Shown one piece after another: positions 60,495 through 64,000 of a stretch of 64,000 nucleotides of DNA. Within the stretch, counting starts at the first letter, position 1; each line of letters opens with the position of its first letter. The position numbers and the translations under genes were made by a program. The notes beneath the pieces are model-generated. The model worked only from the letters and a program-made list of their open reading frames with translations, was not told where the DNA came from and did no database searches. Source of the stretch: Neolentinus lepideus HHB14362 ss-1 (taxonomy: Eukaryota > Basidiomycota > Agaricomycetes > Gloeophyllales > Gloeophyllaceae); the NCBI GenBank assembly GCA_001632425.1, contig KV425651.1:1-64000 (forward strand), in the 5' to 3' direction.

Positions 60495-60990
60495 AAGTAG
60501 CCCTTGAGACGTAAGGGGCCTCGGTTGGATAGTGAGTAGATCTATTCCTGCTGTAGAATGATGCTAAATCTTTCATGTGTATCTTGGTTCTAACTTATCA
60601 CAGATATCTCTTTATATTATCTCAAGCTCAGATAGCATCACGACCTCCACGAGGAACGCCGATAAATCCCAACGCTATCAATCCTTCATTATTGTGGTAT
60701 ATGGCCACTGGTGCAGCCCCCGAGGCGTAAGGGGCCTCCAACAGAGAGTTAGTAACCCTCTTCTCGGTTTGCGGAGTACTCTAACGGGTTCATATATAGC
60801 TCGGCCATGCTGAAGCGAAAGACAAACAAGTCTCTTTTTCCCTTCCCTCTATACTTCCTCAAGTCCAAGGACATCGCCACCTCTACAAAACCCGCCGACG
60901 CCTCAGTGCAATCGGTCCTCTAAATCACCACCGGCGTAGCCCTTAAGACGTAAGGGGACCCGGTTAGATAGTGAGCGATCCCTTCCTCTT
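60495..60990 (+). repeat. Three spaced copies of a short repeat (about 220-base period)
   Basis: The core GTAAGGGGcc occurs at 60511, 60727 and 60950. Each is preceded by a gtagccc/gcagccc-like sequence, and the first and third are followed by a similar g(a/t)tagatagtgag motif. Spacing is 216 and 223 bases, suggesting decayed tandem copies of a larger unit or a repeated splice-like element. Confidence 0.6.
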
Positions 60991-61094
60991 CTCGCAGGAT
61001 AACTCCTAATACTTCGTAAGTAGCTCGACAAAAGTCGATCTCCCGACCCGCAGTCCGCAGACGCCCCGACTGGTTCGGGGCGCAAGCAAGAAGA

Positions 61095-61883
61095 ATGATG
61101 AACGACGAGCAATATCCCTCCGTTCCACAAGAAGCCTACACTCCCCCGGGCTCTAACTATGGACGACTTGCCGCCCGCGAACCCCTTTCACCCCACGACG
61201 CGCCTACGCTCCCCCGGGCTATAGTTACGGACGACATTCTCCCCTATCCTCCTTTGGCTATCCCACACCTTTCCGAAGATCCGATCAATAACTTTTATCC
61301 AGTCTGCTACGCGCCTACGCTCCCTCGGGCCACAGTTACGGACGACCTCCCGCTCCCGCCATACCACTCGTTCCACGGACGACCTCTCGCCACCCGCCAT
61401 ACAACTGTTCGACGATGCGCCTACGCTCCCCCGGACTACAGTCACGAACGACCTCCTGCATCCGCCACACCTCAAATCCGACTCTTCCGGTCCACGACAC
61501 GCCTACGCTCCCCCGGGCTACAGTTACGGACGACCTTGCACCACCCGCCATACCAGCTGTTCGACGACGCGCCTATGCTCCCCCGGGCTACAGTTACGGA
61601 CAACTTTCCGCTCCCGCCATACCACTCGTTCCTCGGACGACCTTCCGCCACCGGCCATACCAGCTGTTCAACGACGCGCCTACGCTCCCCCAGGCTACAG
61701 TCACGGACGATCTCCTGCCTCCGTCATCCCTCAAATCCGACTCTTCCGGTCCACGACAGGCCTACGCTCCCCCGGGCTTCGTTTTGTGGACGTTCCCTCA
61801 TCTTCACTACTGTTTTCCTCTCTGTGTGTCTCAAGTCTCGGTTAGCATATGATAGAATCTGCGTCTCAGTTCGTTCGTGGTAG
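61095..61883 (+). CDS. Unrecognised ORF made of a degenerate minisatellite
   Basis: 262 residues from ATG 61095. The frame switches between readings of the same repeat. The first unit reads EAYTPPGSNYGR, and later units read DAPTLPRATVTDD or RLRSPGLQ. Many units read AYAPPGYSYGR in the frame of unit 1, suggesting the ancestral protein was a Tyr/Pro/Gly-rich repeat that later lost frame. No domain is recognised. Coding is uncertain because all three plus frames stay partly open through the repeat. Confidence 0.35.
   Translation: MMNDEQYPSVPQEAYTPPGSNYGRLAAREPLSPHDAPTLPRAIVTDDILPYPPLAIPHLSEDPINNFYPVCYAPTLPRATVTDDLPLPPYHSFHGRPLATRHTTVRRCAYAPPDYSHERPPASATPQIRLFRSTTRLRSPGLQLRTTLHHPPYQLFDDAPMLPRATVTDNFPLPPYHSFLGRPSATGHTSCSTTRLRSPRLQSRTISCLRHPSNPTLPVHDRPTLPRASFCGRSLIFTTVFLSVCLKSRLAYDRICVSVRSW
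61134..61800 (+). repeat. Minisatellite with eight units
   Basis: A core of gcctacgctcccccgggcta starts at 61134, 61201, 61312, 61418, 61500, 61570, 61677 and 61761. Spacing varies (67-111 bases), with longer spacers that carry related sequence (accactcgttc, cgccatacca). Units differ by a few bases and indels. Confidence 0.85.
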
Positions 61884-62269
61884 GATCTGTATCGGACATC
61901 ATAAGTAGCATTGGATTTCAAGTGTACGAGTAGGGCGATGTTGGACTCGGCTTGTATATATAGAATCTGTATCGAGCATTGGTAGAATTAGGACTAGGAC
62001 TGCATGTCATGTATGTATGAATTATTATAGACATTGGCTTAACGTTACATGTTCGAGCGGCACTGAAGGTTCTAGCTCTTCGCTTTTGTGGAGACACATG
62101 ATATCTGAAGGGTTGGCAGAAGGCAGGGTCAAGCATCTCTCTGGTAATCTATGAAATACACAAAGAATCGGTTCCGCTGGGTGCAATTTACGACTTCCAC
62201 TCACGCTGTACATAGATACGCATACAAGCAAACTATCAATACCGATGCGAGAGTGGGGACGAGTACGCA
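61884..62269. other. No supported gene
   Basis: 3' flank of the minisatellite ORF. A minus-strand frame extends through but is most likely part of the decayed gene starting further right. Confidence 0.4.
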
Positions 62270-63123
62270 CCGTAGTTGACACCGTCCGATCCCGCAGCGA
62301 GGATGAGGAAATCAATCCATCGGAAAGTACTCTGTTAATTATTTCATAACCGTCGTCGACGATGGCGTGGCTGCTTTTCTCTTCAAAACCTGAACCGCAT
62401 AATGCAGGTTATATATATTAATAAGGTGTAGAGATGGCAGGGGAATGCGAACGCGAGGAAGAAAGTACCGCTATCTGCCTGGCTACCGTTCAGCTTCCAC
62501 ACCTTGAAGTTTCTCGCCAATGACTCAGATTCTTTCTAGGCACGTCCCGAGGCCGGAACTGCCGTATTCCTGATGGAACTCGATGAGCTGATTCATCCAA
62601 ACGTTGCCGTCGCAAGTTTGGGGGCATTGGAGTGGATGCCGAAACATTCTTCGGAGCTACAGTCTATGGATTTGGACTCTTTTGGCCAGTTTATTTATCC
62701 TAGTTGGAAAGGACCTACAAGACCATCACATCGGCAAAATTCACGAGGTCGTCAGTGGTGAGGACATCAGCGGAACTCATGCCAGAGATGATCACCTATA
62801 ATAATGAGGATATAGTCAGTTGGAGCGAGGGGGAATAAGTGGAGGGGAAGTACGCTCAGAGGCACCCCGAGGCCTCCGCCAACGTTGTCGAGCAACGGGC
62901 CCTCGTTGGCAATAGGGTTTTAGTAGTCCACCGCACGCAGCAGTCCGGTCGCAGCGCCAGCTAGCTGAATCAGAGCACCGAGGAGGACAATGGAGAGGGA
63001 CTTAATGTGCCTCTCAAAGACAAGTACCGAGTGGAGCAGGCCCCGAGGCGCAAACTGACAAGGACCTTTGTCGAGTGATTTTCTCGAGTCCTGCTCCTCC
63101 CGATATTTGTCTTCTAAATGCAC
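62270..63123 (-). pseudogene. Decayed gene of a basidiomycete hypothetical-protein family
   Basis: On the minus strand, pieces in different frames follow one pattern in order: a basic leader (MHLEDKYREEQD) and a membrane segment (IVLLGALIQLAGAATG) near 63123-62925; after a stop, NEGPLLDNVGGGLGVPLS; then VIISGMSSADVLTTDDLVNFAD; CFGIHSNAP; MNQLIEFHQEYGSSGLGTCLE; NFKVWKLNGSQADSGTFFLA; and EEKSSHAIVDDGYEI. I recall such a motif order from families of uncharacterised Agaricomycete membrane-linked proteins (pattern LDNAGNGLGEPLN...GLSSPxVLT...GTCLE...). That recall is from memory and unverified. Stops and frameshifts mean this copy is not functional. Confidence 0.5.
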
Positions 63124-63809
63124 GCCATGTCGGAATCACCAAAAATGAACGTGCACGATCCATCTGAGCAGAGTTTGCGTAGTTATTCTGGAGAGAATCC
63201 CGATATTGCCATAGAAAATCAAGCAGTGACAACGTCCACAATAGCGAGAAGCGTTGTGCAAGGAGATGCTTCTAGTCCGATACACGGGCCGCCAAAGAAA
63301 TCGCAAGGGAAAATATTCGCCTCTGTTAGCATCCATTACACGGTGTGTACTAATGCATGCGTCCAATCGCTGCAAGCAAGGGTATGCATGGACATGTGGA
63401 TGCTGGCTTCAAGCTTTGCCAATGGATCTGTTCGACAAATTCGCACTAGCGTGATTTATGTTACCCTAAACTTGGTACGCGTCTCCTAAAAAAAAGACTT
63501 AGTAGACGAGCAACTGTCTTTAATGGATGTTACCCACCGCATCACCAGAACAGCTGTGAAATCCATGAGCTACCGAGGACACAACATCGTTAACACCAAT
63601 AGAGGCGAGCAAGACAGCACTCGGAGGATCGTGAGAAGATCAAAGTCTCCTACCCGTTATAGTCTCCTGCCAGTGGTAGTTGCCACAGTTGGGGCCACCT
63701 ACATTCTACTTCAACGAATATTCAGGCATCATGACATCCATGAATGCAGAAGACAGCCCCGGCGCACACTCTGCAACGCCCGCGCCTCAGCAGCCAACGT
63801 TTCCGCCCC
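63124..63809. other. No supported gene
   Basis: The 5' flank of the decayed gene and the left side of the FIT duplicate. Plus-strand frames here have no family resemblance. Confidence 0.45.
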
Positions 63810-64000
63810 GGGATCACGAGATGGTCGAACGCGCACAGGTACTCGGTTGCTTTCTTCTCGGTATTACTTGCGTTATGGCTTTTTTCCAGCTACACGACTT
63901 CCGTATACTTCTACTCGCCTCTGGAGAAATTTACGGGCTATCGTGAGTCTAGATTTTGTGTCGCGCCCTAAGTGTACTGATCATTTCTTTAGTCTTGGGT
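63810..64000 (+). pseudogene. Partial duplicate of the FIT gene (cut by window end)
   Basis: From 63810 the sequence follows 59549-59739 nearly base for base through the end of exon 1, the GT of the intron and its AG, and continues to the window edge. The peptide is the last FIT membrane segment, with YFHSPLEK changed to YFYSPLEK (Tyr codon 63912-63914). Nothing upstream of the junction matches the FIT gene, so no complete gene can be made here. Confidence 0.85.

Larger units (their letters stand above)
59839..61094. other. Repeat-rich intergenic region
   Basis: 3' flank of the FIT gene, then the perfect hairpin (60122-60173), the three spaced copies near 60511, 60727 and 60950, and the upstream region of the minisatellite gene. 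No other gene is supported. Overlapping minor frames at 60142-60514 are not convincing. Confidence 0.5.

Noticed and set aside
1..64000. CRISPR arrays, insertion sequences, operons and bacterial ribosome binding sites
   Set aside because: None seen; gene structure with many short introns is eukaryotic throughout.

Overview
This window is nuclear DNA from a filamentous basidiomycete, most probably an Agaricomycete. Genes lie on both strands, are densely packed and are cut by many short introns (about 50-60 nt, GT-AG with a few GC-AG). The encoded proteins (SUV4-20-type SET protein, Rad5/HLTF-type helicase, yeast-type amino acid permease, FIT protein, arginine-specific CPA1 with an upstream attenuator peptide) are fungal in character. 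There are no bacterial features, operons, CRISPR arrays or intact transposons.

Layout. 1-9 kb: the 3' end of an unidentified gene, then two diverged copies of one segment of about 3.7 kb (about 520-4100 and 5270-9000). Each carries an unrecognised basic, repeat-rich protein gene; the second copy is intact and the first is truncated. 9.5-23.4 kb is a conserved block: a coiled-coil protein, NSE4 (SMC5/6 complex), a Rad5/HLTF-like SWI2/SNF2-RING ATPase, an amino acid permease, ARPC4 and a nucleolar FKBP. 23.4-27.9 kb holds no gene I can support. 27.9-32.2 kb: a short-chain dehydrogenase and CCT6. 32.3-43.2 kb: two UTP-glucose-1-phosphate uridylyltransferase genes flank RPS8 and a SUV4-20-like histone methyltransferase. 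44.1-48.6 kb: a tandem pair of membrane-anchored Cdc1/Ted1-like metallophosphoesterases, the upstream one lacking two metal-ligand histidines. 49.0-58.2 kb: a BSD-domain protein, carbamoyl-phosphate synthase small subunit with a spliced upstream peptide ORF, a very large acidic/basic nuclear protein, and a complex I NDUFB2-like subunit. 58.9-64 kb: a FIT (lipid droplet) gene, a repeat-rich stretch (perfect hairpin, spaced repeats, coding minisatellite), a decayed gene of a basidiomycete family, and a partial FIT duplicate cut by the window edge.

Genes group by function only loosely. Genome maintenance and chromatin (NSE4, Rad5-like, SUV4-20, BSD) are well represented. Two head-to-head pairs (ARPC4/FKBP and the large nuclear protein/NDUFB2) share promoters under 200 bp. 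The most informative signals are the intron-split arginine attenuator peptide upstream of CPA1, the probable pseudoenzyme beside its intact phosphoesterase paralogue, the duplicated UGPase, and several partial duplications that show gene birth and decay. Intron boundaries were placed by eye from splice consensus and reading-frame continuity; start codons of some multi-exon genes are uncertain and are marked so.
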